Shown here: positions 1 to 11,000 of the stretch, one piece after another
Layout: each line of letters opens with the position of its first letter
Numbering within the stretch: position 1 is the stretch's first letter
DNA from: Papaver somniferum
Lineage: Eukaryota; Streptophyta; Magnoliopsida; Ranunculales; Papaveraceae
Assembly: GCF_003573695.1 (NCBI RefSeq)
Contig: NC_039368.1
Span: 6,533,860 to 6,597,859, forward strand
Direction of reading: 5' to 3'
DNA: 64,000 nucleotides
Made by a program: the position numbers and the translations under genes
Notes under the pieces: generated by a model
Told to the model about the DNA's origin: nothing
Seen by the model: only the letters and a program-made list of their open reading frames with translations
The model's database searches: none

Positions 1-3
1 CTC

Positions 4-861
4 TGTGTACACATATATCTCACTATCAGACACGTGTATATAAAGAGGTACGTGGAAAGCATGCAGGCCAAAAACATCAAAACATGATGGATCACGAAAC
101 ACCAAATAAAGTCCGAGGAGTTACTTTATCTCATCCCCAAAAGAGAAGCCAAGATCAACGGTGGAGAGAAAGTTAGCTGACACGGGCTGACAGGGGCAGA
201 AGACACTTGTCTGACACGAGCAGACCCCTCAACTACCCACATTAAACACTCCGAGCAGTGTACGTGTCGACCAACCTGTGGAACGAGCGAGGATGCCTCT
301 GCGGGATCAAGGGGGAAACGCAGACCTCCGCGCGATGGACGCAAGGACACAAGAAGATAAGGTTCCAACGGTCTTCAGAGATGGGTCCCACGTTCTAACC
401 TTATAAATACCCGATCTTCACCAAGAGGAAGGGGGATCGAAAACATCAGGAAGGAAAGGGGAGAGAGAGAGAGAAATAGCAAAGGTAAGTTAATCCCTGA
501 GAGGAGAGAAACATGTAAACCCCAAAAATCATTCAACTATTCGTGTAACCGTGAAGAACATAGTAGAACAACAAATCCCGTGGATGTAGGCCTTAGTGCT
601 GAACCACGTAAACCATGGTCTTATTTACATTTCAGCACTTTACATTCATTTAGCTCCGCACGTGTTTGCTTATATGTTTTGTTTTCCTTAATACTTATAC
701 CCCATGCACAAACGCCACGCCTGGAGTGGTTGGATGAGGCCATGATAAACCCAAAGGTTTTGAGCCAATGAATCAACACCAGGGTACCGTCATCATAATC
801 TCCCTAGATGTTAAAGATTGATTGTGAGCGTTCGGACACGCGCTCGGTTCGTGTGCTCACA
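4..861 (+). repeat. 5' LTR of gypsy 1
   Basis: Begins TGTGTACAC and ends GTGCTCACA, the usual TG...CA ends. It is followed by the primer-binding-like stretch. It contains a TATA box at 402-409, G-boxes CACGTG at 31-36 and 659-664, and further ACGTG cores at 50-54, 262-266, 389-393 (reverse) and 605-609 (reverse). Confidence 0.95.
402..409 (+). promoter_or_regulatory. TATA box of gypsy 1 5' LTR
   Basis: TATAAATA in the middle of the LTR, with GC-rich sequence upstream and a purine-rich leader downstream. This is the expected place for the U3 promoter, so transcription probably starts about 30 bp further on. Confidence 0.7.
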
Positions 862-864
862 ATT

Positions 865-882
865 TGGCGCTAGAAACAGGGA
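865..882 (+). other. Primer-binding site of gypsy 1
   Basis: TGGCGCTAGAAACAGGGA lies four bases after the LTR end. Gypsy 2 has a similar TTTGGCGCTAGAA at the same place (30492), so this is a shared tRNA-primed site. I have not assigned the tRNA. Confidence 0.7.
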
Positions 883-1292
883 CTTCGTCCCGGTAAAAGA
901 TTTATCTTGTCCTGTGATTTCATTTTAATTTGGCATATGATTACTCTGATTTTATCAGCTCGGATCGTATAGATCATTCGTCAACTGTATTATGTTCAAA
1001 AACCCACATTTGGTCTTCGATAAGAGTTATTGTTCTAAGCGGGTTATTGTTCTAATCCGTCGGATTTACGATTTTCGTAGTTCTTATACTAAGGATCGCT
1101 TTTAATAAAACTCTAACCCGTAGTTTATAGCCTGCGGGTATTAATTCCCTCTTGAAAAATTGTATTTCGCCAACTAACCCGCTTCACGCGGATATTCCCG
1201 TTTCTGTTTGAAATAACTTATGCAGAGAGAACGTGTTGCGAGTAAAGAAGGCAAGTTTACGCGAGATTTAAGCATCAACAAAAGGGCACGTG
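883..1292 (+). other. Untranslated leader of gypsy 1
   Basis: About 400 bp between the primer-binding site and the first ATG of gag (1293). No ORF or repeat is seen. It presumably carries packaging signals. Confidence 0.5.
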
Positions 1293-3266
1293 ATGGAAAA
1301 GACGCAGGAAGCAGGAAAATCCAAAGCTTTGTCAAAAGAAACGCCCAGGACAACCCCGATCATCACCCGAAGCAAGCAGAAAGGAGATAAAACTAAAGTG
1401 ACCAATCGAAGGCAAGATACTGCAGAAATCACCTCACCCATGAACGCTAATTCAGTTGCAGCGGATGATCTCAGAGCAGCAACGATAAAGTACGGGGAGG
1501 CTGCGGTAGTTCCGAAGGCTGCGGAGGCTAGCAATACCTTCGCCATGAGTCAACTTAATCAACCAAGAGAAAGGGTGGATGAATCCAGAACATTCCAACC
1601 CGCTCACCTGCTAACCTTTGGAATGCCACTAACAAATAATCAGAATCAAACCATACCGGCGGCTCTGGCACCGCAGAGGGGCGCTCACTCCAATTTGGAA
1701 ACACCAGCAACCGAAGCTGAACCCCTGCCACCTTTAGTGCAGACCATGGAGGAGGGCGGCACCACGGCAGTAGCGGCACGCGCTGGGACTCCCAATCAGG
1801 GGTCCAACCAATCACACCGACTAATGGCTGAGCTAGAGGAACTGAGGAAGAACCAGCAGGTTTACGCAGAAGCTGTAGCTCTGTTGGCCAGAGAAAATCA
1901 AGATTTAAAGGAGCGGATTGCTCTAAGCATGAAGACCAGCCAACAACTTGATGAAGCAAGCTCCAAAGCACCAGAGCCAAACCAAGACTGTAGAGTCGTC
2001 CTAGCGGCCAATGAAGGCGTGACAAGGAGACGTAGCGTATCCGACCCGGATTATGACGATGGAGAGTCAGACGGTGATGAGCTGAAGAATTTAGAGCACC
2101 AACGCGCAATGGAGGAACTACGAGATGAGATGATGGCAGAGATCAGGCAATTAAAAAACAAACAAGGTGGGGGAAGGTTAGAGGAGGTCATGAGAGAAGC
2201 TAACTCCACGCCCCTAACGCATCGCTTGGCCAACACCCCTATTCCACTAAAATGCCCTGTCCCATCGTTCGAATGCTATGATGGATCCAGCGACCCTGCT
2301 GCACATGTTCGGTACTACAACCGTGTCTTAGCTAGATGGGGTCAGAACGACGCCGTACTCTGTAGATACTTCCCGTCAAGCTTGAAGGGATCGGCGTTAT
2401 CATGGTTTGATAATCTGCCACCAAACTCCATCCACTCATATGACCAACTCGCAGAGAAATTCTTAAGAACATACATGTACAACAAGACTGTAAACACCGG
2501 GATGGATAAGCTCTTTTCACTAGCAATTGGCTACAAGGAAACCACGAGGGAGTACACAAACAGATGGCATAAGATCTGCCAAGCCATAGGGAGCGTGGAC
2601 CCAGTGGTAAGCATCAACTGCTATAAATGGGGCTTAGACCGAATGAGTCCCCTATTTGTTGAAATTCACGGGAGCGTGCCCAAGACAGAAGGAGATCTCC
2701 GAATAATTATCGAGAAACACGCTCGACTTGAAGAAATTCAACGGGAAAACCCGAGGGCATATCCGCAGAGGTCTCACCGCACCAATTCAGCGGAACAAAC
2801 CAACGGGGCAAAAAGGGGTTACTCGGATGAGAGACCTCACGAAGATAGGAAGGAACGGAGGGTTGAACGAAGTACATGCGACCGAAAATTCGAAGATCAG
2901 GTTTACACGAAACTCAACGCTAGCTATGCTCGTATCCTACGAGAAATCAAAGGGAGGGAAAACTTGGAGTGGCCATGGTCTAAGGGAAAGCAGCCCCCGA
3001 GATCCGAGAAGTCTAAAGATTACTGTGAGTATCACTGTTTCAACGGACACCAGACCGAAAAATGCAAGAACCTTAAAATAATGATCCAAAAATTAATTGA
3101 TGCGGGAGAACTCAAACATTACATACAAAAGGAGGTTACCGAGGACAGACCCAAACGAACCAAACTAGTCCAACTTCCGGAAGAAAACCGAACAATCAAC
3201 ACCATCTCGTGTTCCGAAGCCACAGGACCCTCACTCACAGCGCAGATTGGAAAAAAGGTTACGTAA
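1293..3266 (+). CDS. Gag polyprotein of gypsy 1
   Basis: Structural protein forming the virus-like particle in the cytoplasm. The frame opens at a GTG at 1290, but the first ATG is at 1293 (about 657 codons). The N-terminal third is low-complexity and charged. A coiled-coil-like stretch follows (MAELEELRKNQQVYAEAVAL). The retrotransposon Gag core lies at about residues 330-450 (from CPVPSFECYDG to RWHKICQAIG). Near the C terminus is a zinc-knuckle-like motif, CEYHCFNGHQTEKC (C-x3-C-x3-H-x4-C), typical of plant Tat-type Gag. The frame ends at 3264-3266, 20 bp after the protease frame opens. The two frames are offset by +1 across a run of six A (3250-3255), so the offset is more likely a one-base change than programmed -1 slippage. 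Confidence 0.88.
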   Translation: MEKTQEAGKSKALSKETPRTTPIITRSKQKGDKTKVTNRRQDTAEITSPMNANSVAADDLRAATIKYGEAAVVPKAAEASNTFAMSQLNQPRERVDESRTFQPAHLLTFGMPLTNNQNQTIPAALAPQRGAHSNLETPATEAEPLPPLVQTMEEGGTTAVAARAGTPNQGSNQSHRLMAELEELRKNQQVYAEAVALLARENQDLKERIALSMKTSQQLDEASSKAPEPNQDCRVVLAANEGVTRRRSVSDPDYDDGESDGDELKNLEHQRAMEELRDEMMAEIRQLKNKQGGGRLEEVMREANSTPLTHRLANTPIPLKCPVPSFECYDGSSDPAAHVRYYNRVLARWGQNDAVLCRYFPSSLKGSALSWFDNLPPNSIHSYDQLAEKFLRTYMYNKTVNTGMDKLFSLAIGYKETTREYTNRWHKICQAIGSVDPVVSINCYKWGLDRMSPLFVEIHGSVPKTEGDLRIIIEKHARLEEIQRENPRAYPQRSHRTNSAEQTNGAKRGYSDERPHEDRKERRVERSTCDRKFEDQVYTKLNASYARILREIKGRENLEWPWSKGKQPPRSEKSKDYCEYHCFNGHQTEKCKNLKIMIQKLIDAGELKHYIQKEVTEDRPKRTKLVQLPEENRTINTISCSEATGPSLTAQIGKKVT

Positions 3267-3993
3267 GCAATTCGAAGACCGCTGCGAGTTATATAAGGTC
3301 GATGGGATAGCGGTGGACGAACACGAAGAATGGATGGAATCTCCTATCATCTTCGATGCCGAGGATATCGAAGAAGATATGGAAGACCATAACGATCCCT
3401 TGGTCCTAACATTACCAGTAGCTGGATGTAACCTCAAAAAGATCCTCATAGACGGGGGAAGCTCTGTAAATGTCTTATTCTACGATGCATTCAAACGGAT
3501 GAAGCTCCAGGATGAACAGTTGATGACCTCTTATCACACCATCTACGGATTCAATGGAGCAGCCACGAAGCCCTTGGGAGACATCGTGTTACAGGTCAAC
3601 GCAGGGCCCATGAAACTGGATACCCGATTCAGTGTGGTGGACACCCCTTCCCCCTACAACGCCATTATTGGACGACAATGGGTACACAAGCTCAAAGGAG
3701 TTGCGGCAACATACCACCAATATCTCAGATTTCCAACACCTGAGGGAGTAATGGAAATCAAGGGAGATCGGATCACTACGCGAGAGTGCCAGGCCACTCA
3801 GGATCATATCAACAACGAGCAAGAAGAGCAGCGAAAAATCCGAAGAGTAAAAAATCAAGAAACCGCGAAAGAGAAGGCCATAAACCTGTTCCTCAAGGAA
3901 ACTACAGGGAAGGGCTTGACGAAAGATGATAATGTCCTAAGCACAGAAACAAGTACTTCAACAACCAGCGAAGAAAAGAAACACGCTAAATAG
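3247..3993 (+). CDS. Aspartic protease region of gypsy 1 pro-pol
   Basis: Processes the Gag-Pol polyprotein. The active-site motif is LIDGGSSVNVLF (D-G-G-S, coding from about 3448), the form usual in Tat-type elements in place of D-T-G. It is followed by the hydrophobic flap-like stretch TIYGFNGAATKP and the IIGRQWVH motif typical of the distal protease half. The C-terminal 70 residues are charged linker. The first codon of the open frame is TTG, so this is not an independent start: the segment is the upstream part of pol, in frame with RT. It ends at a single TAG (3991-3993), after which the same frame stays open to 6336. Confidence 0.85.
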   Translation: MEKRLRKQFEDRCELYKVDGIAVDEHEEWMESPIIFDAEDIEEDMEDHNDPLVLTLPVAGCNLKKILIDGGSSVNVLFYDAFKRMKLQDEQLMTSYHTIYGFNGAATKPLGDIVLQVNAGPMKLDTRFSVVDTPSPYNAIIGRQWVHKLKGVAATYHQYLRFPTPEGVMEIKGDRITTRECQATQDHINNEQEEQRKIRRVKNQETAKEKAINLFLKETTGKGLTKDDNVLSTETSTSTTSEEKKHAK

Positions 3994-3999
3994 CAATTA
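3991..3999 (+). promoter_or_regulatory. Candidate stop-codon readthrough signal TAG CAA TTA
   Basis: The stop closing the protease segment is followed by CAATTA, matching the plant type-I readthrough context UAG-CAR-YYA known from tobamovirus replicase. Sequence after the stop continues in the same frame into RT. That it works here is inference. Confidence 0.5.
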
Positions 4000-6336
4000 A
4001 AGAACGTCCCAGTCCTCGGAAACCCGAAGCCTGTGTTCACACCAGTGGAGCCCGTAAAGGAAATCAACATAGGAACGGAAGAAAACCCGAAGATGATCAA
4101 AATCGGGACCATAATGGACGAAGGAAGGGAACATTCCTTAACCAAATTACTTGAGGAATACGCGGATGTGTTCGCCTGGAAGCTAGGAGATATGCCGGGG
4201 ATTGACCCAAAAGTAATCCAACATGAACTACGCATCAAACCGGGCACACCCCCGTTCAGGCAGAAAATACGAAAAGTGGCTCCAGAATATCATGAGGCGG
4301 TAGAAACGGAACTTCGGAAGCTACTAGATGCAGGATTTATCAAGGAAGTCAAATACCCTACCTGGATCTCCAACATGGTCATTGTTCCTAAGAAAAATGG
4401 AGGGGTTAGAATATGCATCGACTTTACTAATCTCAACAAGGCATGTCCAAAGGACAGCTATCCCCTGCCGAGCATAGATCAACTGGTTGAAGCAGTTGAA
4501 GGGTACGAAGAGCTGTCATTCATGGACGGATATTCTGGTTACAACCAAGTAGCCCTGGCAGAAGAAGATCAGCCACACACAGCGTTCTATACCCCACATG
4601 GCCTTTATTGCTATACCAGGATGCCTTTCGGGCTCCGAAACGCAGGGGCAACATACCAGAGGATGGTCGATGCCATCTTCAAGCCATGGATTGGAGGAAC
4701 CCTAGAAGTCTACGTGGACGACATGCTCGTCAAAAGCAAGCTGCGTAAAAATCACCACCAGGACCTGAGGAATATCTTCGAAGCAATGAGACAACATCAC
4801 ATGAAAGTGAATCCGGAAAAATGTACTTTCGGTGTCACCTCTGGGAAGTTCCTCGGGTATCTGGTGACGAAGAGGGGCATCGAGGTAGACCCAGCTAAGA
4901 TTCAAGCCATAGTAGAGATGCCGTCCCCAAAGAATCTGAAGGAAGTGCAGAAGCTCAATGGGTCCATAGCAGCGTTGGGCAGATTTATTGCACGGTCCTC
5001 GGACAAATGCAAACATTTCTTCAATATTCTTAAAAAAGGGAGCAGGTTCGAATGGACCGCTGAATGCGAGGAAGCATTCCAAAAAGTCAAAGAACATCTA
5101 GCTTCAATCCCAATCCTGCAGAAACCAGACCCTGATGAAGTTTTGGCACTGTACATAGCAGCAACGGAGGACGCAGTCAGCGCGGTATTAGTCAAGACTA
5201 ATACAAAGGTAGAACAGCCTATCTATTACGTCAGCAAGACACTCAATTCCGCGGAAAGAAATTATACTAAGATTGAAAAACTCATCCTCGCACTGGTATG
5301 GACTACCCAAAAACTGAGAACCTACTTCCTAACTCACCTTATCAGGGTACCATGCAAAGCACCATTGGAAGCAGTCCTCAAAAGCACGGGAAAAGTGGGC
5401 CGAATAGCCAAATGGAACACCCATCTGGACCAATTCAACATCATTCATGAAATTCAACATTCTCAGAAGTCCCAAGTGCTGGCAGATTTCTTAGCAGACC
5501 TCCCCCTAGACAATGACGAAGAGATTAAGGGAATACCAGAAGCCGAGGAAGAAATCAAGGATCCAATGGATATCCTCGAACCTGCGAGTCATAGACAATG
5601 GGAAGTCTTTGTCGACGGATCTAAAAATAAGGAAGGAGCAGGAATAGGTATTGTCATTATCACCCCAACTGGAGAAAGGATTATGCAGGCACTTAGATTG
5701 GAATTCAAAGAGCATACCAATAACATTGTTGAATACGAAGCTGTCGTACATGCCCTACGTATAATAATAGAGATGGGGGTAACCGATGTAAGGCTGACAA
5801 GTGATTCGCAACTTGTCATACGGCAAATTGGGCTCGAGTATAATGTGTACGATGACACTCTTTCAGCTTACATGGCCTTGGTCCAAACATTGGCATCACA
5901 AATCCCGAACATTAAGTTCCGACACTTATGCAGAAGAGACCTCAGGCACGCGGATGCCCTAGCATATATATCATCCATGCTGAGGGATAAAAATGCCGAA
6001 GGTATTAAAATAGCGAGGGTATACGAGCCTTCGATTGCATCTCAATTCTCCTTCGCTACCAATCAAGATGTGATGGAAGAAAATATCGAAGACCAGGTAG
6101 GAGAAGACATCCATAATGACTTTGATGAAGAAGACATCCTGTCAAGAGCAAATCAAGACGAAGACTTCAGCAACGAAGATGACTGGAGGGTAACAATACA
6201 GGCCTTTCTCGAAAAAGGAAGCTTACCTGCGGATCAGAAACTATCTAGGAAGATGCTCTCCAAAGTGGGAAGATATGATCTTCGGGAGGGGGTCCTGTAT
6301 AGAAAATCCTTCCTTGGACCATTACTACGCTGCTAG
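3994..6336 (+). CDS. Reverse transcriptase, RNase H and second RNase H of gypsy 1
   Basis: Copies element RNA into DNA and removes the RNA strand. There is no ATG of its own: the frame continues from the protease after one TAG. Landmarks in order: the RT entry motif FRQKIRKVAPEYH, the palm motif FMDGYSGYNQV, MPFGLRNAGATYQRM, and the catalytic YVDDMLVKS (4711-4737). Next come the Ty3-type RNase H (ALYIAATEDAVSAVLV to QKLRTYF, about 5140-5325) and a second RNase H beginning WEVFVDGSKNKEGAGIG (from 5599), with the conserved EYEA and TSDSQLV. The acidic stretch at about 6080-6180 is a linker to integrase. The frame stops at TAG 6334-6336 just where the integrase zinc finger starts. That TAG is not in a readthrough context and is probably a lesion. 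Confidence 0.9.
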   Translation, partial: QLKNVPVLGNPKPVFTPVEPVKEINIGTEENPKMIKIGTIMDEGREHSLTKLLEEYADVFAWKLGDMPGIDPKVIQHELRIKPGTPPFRQKIRKVAPEYHEAVETELRKLLDAGFIKEVKYPTWISNMVIVPKKNGGVRICIDFTNLNKACPKDSYPLPSIDQLVEAVEGYEELSFMDGYSGYNQVALAEEDQPHTAFYTPHGLYCYTRMPFGLRNAGATYQRMVDAIFKPWIGGTLEVYVDDMLVKSKLRKNHHQDLRNIFEAMRQHHMKVNPEKCTFGVTSGKFLGYLVTKRGIEVDPAKIQAIVEMPSPKNLKEVQKLNGSIAALGRFIARSSDKCKHFFNILKKGSRFEWTAECEEAFQKVKEHLASIPILQKPDPDEVLALYIAATEDAVSAVLVKTNTKVEQPIYYVSKTLNSAERNYTKIEKLILALVWTTQKLRTYFLTHLIRVPCKAPLEAVLKSTGKVGRIAKWNTHLDQFNIIHEIQHSQKSQVLADFLADLPLDNDEEIKGIPEAEEEIKDPMDILEPASHRQWEVFVDGSKNKEGAGIGIVIITPTGERIMQALRLEFKEHTNNIVEYEAVVHALRIIIEMGVTDVRLTSDSQLVIRQIGLEYNVYDDTLSAYMALVQTLASQIPNIKFRHLCRRDLRHADALAYISSMLRDKNAEGIKIARVYEPSIASQFSFATNQDVMEENIEDQVGEDIHNDFDEEDILSRANQDEDFSNEDDWRVTIQAFLEKGSLPADQKLSRKMLSKVGRYDLREGVLYRKSFLGPLLRC

Positions 6337-7419
6337 TCCCGGAAAGAGGGGCATCGAATTCTAAATGATATCCACTATGGTGACGCGGGGAATCATAGCG
6401 GCATGAGATCACTGGCTGACAAGGCAAAAACGCAAGGATATTACTGGCCGACCATGATACAAGATGCTGCGAGGATGTCCCGACGATGTGAAGAATGTCA
6501 GCGCTTCGCGAAAAAAATCCACGCGCCGGCAACAAGGTTAAACTCTATCGATAGCCCGTGGCCATTTGCAAAATGGGGCGTAGACATCGTCGGGCCTTTC
6601 ATCGAAGGATCAGGGAAGAGACGATTTTTGATAGTAGCCACAGACTACTTCAGTAAATGGGTGGAGGCTAAGGCCTTGGCCAGGATCAGAGACGCGGATG
6701 TGTTCACTTTCATATTCCAGAACATCATTTGCAGATTTGGTATACCTGCGGAAATTGTATCTGATAACGGAAAGCAATTACAGGGAAAAAATATAGACAT
6801 GCTCTTCGACACCTTCAAAATAAGAAAGAACAAGTCCACCCCCTTATACCCTCAAAGCAACGGACAAGCGGAAGCTACCAACAAGACCCTCGCCCTTATA
6901 CTCAAAAAACAATTAGACGAGCATAAGGGAAGATGGTGCGAACAACTGCACAATGTCTTATGGGCATACAGGACAACACGAAGATCCGCTACCGGGGAAT
7001 CCCCGTTTCTTCTAACTTATGGAGCTGAAGCAGTCATACCTACGGAAATCCTCATGCCAACCACGAAGACCAAAGCTTGGGAGAAAAACCTCACAACAGA
7101 TATGATGTTAGAAAGGTTGGACGACTTGGAAGGAAGAAGGGAAGTAGCATTGCAAAAGATGGAAAATTATCAACGAAGACTAGCAAGGGAGTACAACAAA
7201 AAGGTAAACCTACGGAATTTTGTAGAGGGACAGTATGTGTTGAGAACAATCCCACGGTATCAGCAAGAAAAGAAATGGGGAAAGTTAGCACCTACATGGG
7301 GAGGACCTTTTATGATCCACGACATTGCGGGTAACGGTTCCTACTACCTTCGTAATCTAAAAGGCGAGGTCCTCCGGCATCCTTGGAATGCTAAATGGCT
7401 CAAACCATACTTCCCATAG
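6337..7419 (+). CDS. Integrase of gypsy 1
   Basis: Inserts the cDNA into host DNA. It shares the RT frame, after TAG 6334-6336; the first ATG in the segment is at 6403, which would cut off part of the zinc finger. Seen in order: HHCC finger (HYGDAGNH at about 6373 and CEECQ at about 6490), then the DDE core with GVDIVGPF, VSDNGKQL and NGQAEATNK holding the D, D and E residues. The C-terminal domain runs from YQRRLAREYNKKV to HPWNAKWLKPYFP, ending in the usual short form without a chromodomain. It looks intact apart from the upstream TAG. Confidence 0.88.
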   Translation, partial: SRKEGHRILNDIHYGDAGNHSGMRSLADKAKTQGYYWPTMIQDAARMSRRCEECQRFAKKIHAPATRLNSIDSPWPFAKWGVDIVGPFIEGSGKRRFLIVATDYFSKWVEAKALARIRDADVFTFIFQNIICRFGIPAEIVSDNGKQLQGKNIDMLFDTFKIRKNKSTPLYPQSNGQAEATNKTLALILKKQLDEHKGRWCEQLHNVLWAYRTTRRSATGESPFLLTYGAEAVIPTEILMPTTKTKAWEKNLTTDMMLERLDDLEGRREVALQKMENYQRRLAREYNKKVNLRNFVEGQYVLRTIPRYQQEKKWGKLAPTWGGPFMIHDIAGNGSYYLRNLKGEVLRHPWNAKWLKPYFP

Positions 7420-8091
7420 AAGCAACGCAGATTTGAATCTGCTTGGAGTGTACCAGAAGAAGAAGGGAGCCTGACCGCTCCACATGTTTCTATCTCTGGA
7501 AGAGGAATTGCAGACCTCAACTTATCAATCAAACAAGCTTTCAAGTTATCAAGTCAGTGGAATCTACCTACAATATTGGGGAAAGTAGTTAATCTACAAT
7601 CTCTCAGGGCTCCCCCATCAGTGTCCATAAGTGTAGGACCAGGGGGAAGGCACCCAGCAGAAAGAGATACCCAACCAATCTTAAGGCAACGGGTCGACGG
7701 AATGGGTGCGTAAATATTTTAATCCCATATCTTAGAACGTTTCCCCGGCCCCCACCGTCTGGGAATCCTCTGGCCCAGGATTCGCCAGCGGGGTGACAGG
7801 TCTCAAGACGATCACGAAGGTACCTTCCTTCAGTATCGCACTCAAAAACACTTGAAAACTTTTGTTTTGATTTTTCACAAATACTTAAAATAAAAACAAA
7901 ACAACATTGTAGGTATATCAGGAAGAGGATTCATTTCATAAAGCGTGATTACAAGAAGTGAAAGGCCAAAGTCAAGGATACACAATCAAAAAATATTCCT
8001 TTTACAGGATCATCAGCAAAAAATATCCTTGTTACATGATTACAAAAAGTATAATGATGCCGCGGATCCTACAAAACGCTGCGATCTCTAC
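7420..8091. other. Spacer between integrase and antisense gene of gypsy 1
   Basis: Non-coding. It contains a GC-rich patch (7745-7800) and no convincing ORF. It lies between two convergent genes, so 3' ends of both transcripts should fall here. Confidence 0.5.
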
Positions 8092-11000
8092 CTAAGTGGC
8101 GGCCCCATCGGCAGGATTATTCCGAAGACTTGACGGGACGCTCCCACCAGAAGAAGGGCCCGAGGAGCTGGGCAAGGCAGAAGGAACGGGACGACGAGGA
8201 TAGTTCTTCACGAGACCATGTTCATTCCTTAGGCCAAGTTCTATCCTCTCCAGCATCTTGTTCGTCTCCTCAGCCAATTGACAACGAGCCTTGTGTTTAA
8301 TAACTGTTGTCCGCTGGTGGGCTTGGGATAATAACGAAGATAGCCGATTCACTTCTCCAGAAGCAGCACCAACGGCCTCCTCGCGGGTTGCTGCTAAATT
8401 CTTGAAGTGATTGGTATGTTCTTCCTGCTGCGCTAAGGACGATTGAGCCTTTTCAAGTTTTTCATTTGTGACGCGAAGGCGTCCCTCGAGCTCTGAAAAA
8501 GATAACACCACGGAGTTAGCGTAGAAAAAAGACAAGGTCACACTCGATGAAATGGGATTATACCTTCGACACAAGCCGAAGCCTCTTCATACTCATTAAC
8601 AACCGCATCTCGCGCTTCATCAAGATGATCATATTCCGCGGATAATTTCTTATAGTCTAGTTGAAGGTTGGTGAGAGTAAATTGACAGGCATCTAATTCT
8701 ACCTGCTTCATCGAGTCCATATGACGAAGGTGGTCGACCTCTTTATTTATCTCTGAGACCCCTTTGCTGAGTCTGTACATGCACACTTCGAGATTCCTCT
8801 CAGACTCAGCATGACGAGCTACGTCGGAACGAGACGCGGAAAGAGCATTGCTGAGAGCGTAGACTTCAGCACGAGCATCATCCCTTTCTCTGGCAAGACA
8901 GAGCATACTATCCTGGACCCCTAAAAGAGGAATGGATCGAGCCATCTGAAATTCTTCTTCCAACCGCTGAATCCTAGACTCCAACAAGGAAGTACGCTCA
9001 CGGGCTTCCCGCAGACTATCACGGGTCCAAAGCAGTGTGCCATTAAATAAAGCACGATCATGGTTGCACAGATTTTGCATGTCGACCATCTGAACATGCC
9101 GCGTGCGCCATACCTCAGCCCGAGCATCCCATTTCTTAGCTTCACTCTTAATTTTCTCAACCAAATCTCTAATACGAGATTTTTGCCGAACTCTTTCATT
9201 TCGAAGCCATATCAGCTCGGGGACGCCACCCACTGGAGATAGGGTGGGGAGACTCAGACAGAACAACTAAGAAATAAAAGAATGACGACATACGACGAGG
9301 GAAAAGAACCAAACCTGTGAAAGTGGAAACTTGGCTACGAGTTTGCTCTAACTCCGCGCGCACTGCAACAAGTTCTGACCGAAGATCAGCCTCTGCTTCA
9401 CCCAGCTTTTCTTTCTCCTGAAGGCTTTTCTTTAGCTCTTCAATTTCCACTTCAGCCGCAGATAATTCCTTTTCCCGATGACGAAGCTTAGCCTCGAGCT
9501 TCAGAGATTTCGCTTTAAAGAACTGATACAGCACGTGGTTACAATGCTCGCTCCTCATCATCTACACATCAAGATGACAAACATTATTTCACCGAAGCGT
9601 ATGATCGTCACGTACAAGTGTGTACAAAAATTTACCTCAAGAACACGCTGCTGCGGAAAGCCATATTGATACCCGTCGGCGATAGCCATCATATCGGCAA
9701 CGGAAGTAGGAGGCTCCGGCACGAGAGTAGCTTCGGGAGCAGTCAACCTTTTTCCCCAGGCTTCAGACACCTGCACCTTTGAAGACATCTCCATCATGCG
9801 ACGGGTATACGCGGTGGATTCCTTTTCCCCAGCGACCACGGGAGCGGGATGAAAGACAAACAGAAGATTCTTTTCCTTGAACCAATCCATGATGGCGTCC
9901 TCACCCTCCGACGTCGGCGACTGAGGAATACTATCGGCGGGCGCGTCAACGACAGATTTTCCTTTCTCTGACTCGACCCCCTCAGCATGCTCCTCCGCGC
10001 CTATATGCACAGCAGGCTCCTCCGCACCAACGTCTTCTACAGTAGCATCCCCATTACCATCACCACCAAGAACATCCCAATCATCATTGGGGGAAAGTAA
10101 AGAGAAGTCCTCGGGAAAATCGAGGGCTTCGTCAAAGAACTCCCCCGTGGAATACATCCGATCAAAAGAAAATTCTTGAGAAGTGGGAAGGGTATCCGCG
10201 ACATCACCCGCAGGGACGGAAACATCCCCGATGACAACGTCATCGGCCATCACAACTTTATTCCTTCCTTCATCACCAGCGTGACCAGCGAAGACCTCTT
10301 CTCCGACATTGATAAGGGAGGTACCAGTACGTTCCTCCCATCTGTAATCTCGTCTTCAGCAAACTCTTCGTTCACTGGACTAGTAACCTCTTCTTGGGCC
10401 TCAACCTCGCCCATCACCGTAGTAGAAGACTGCTTCGGCCTAATCTTTTTCTTCTTCAATACCTGAAACCAACACCACAAAAAGAATTATTTTTCCCGTC
10501 TGATGGAAGTTCTAAAAAAGAAGCGCAACTAGAATCTGCGTACCTGAGCAGCTGAGATATTCTTCGGTGGGAGTATAGCACCGGAACCATCCTCCTCGTC
10601 TCCCTCTACGACGTCCAGGGCATAAGGAAAATTCATGCCCGCGAAGTTCAGACGCCAGGGGCAGAAATCTCCATAGCGAACAGGAGGAGATTCGCGCGGC
10701 TTACTATTCTCGGTAGGCCGCCAACCGCGGGGACCGGGAATCCAACCGTAAGCCCACGGACCCACTATCTCGATAACGGTGGCGTGCCACTCGTAATCAT
10801 GATCGCGCTTGATACTCTCTCGCGCGGGGAAGAGTTTCCGACGACTGGACGCCTCCGTGCCAGGAACATACTTCAGCTTGGCATCGCTGACCTCATTTAA
10901 CAGACGAATCTCGCCTCGAGGAGCAGGGAGATTCCGAAGGCTGACACTCCACGGCTTGCGATTCCTACTATTGACGTAATCCCCAAAGGAGTTATTGAAA

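Noticed and set aside
580..771. 63-codon ORF in both gypsy 1 LTRs
   Set aside because: Starts at GTG (first ATG is followed at once by a stop), lies in the R/U5 leader, and looks non-coding.
3246..3266. A AAA AAG slippery heptamer at the end of gag, as a programmed -1 frameshift
   Set aside because: A -1 slip leads to a stop within about 20 codons, while the protease is in the +1 frame. A one-base change in the A run explains it better.
8961..9242. Plus-strand and alternate-frame ORFs over the gypsy 1 antisense gene
   Set aside because: Shadows of phase-consistent exons on the minus strand.
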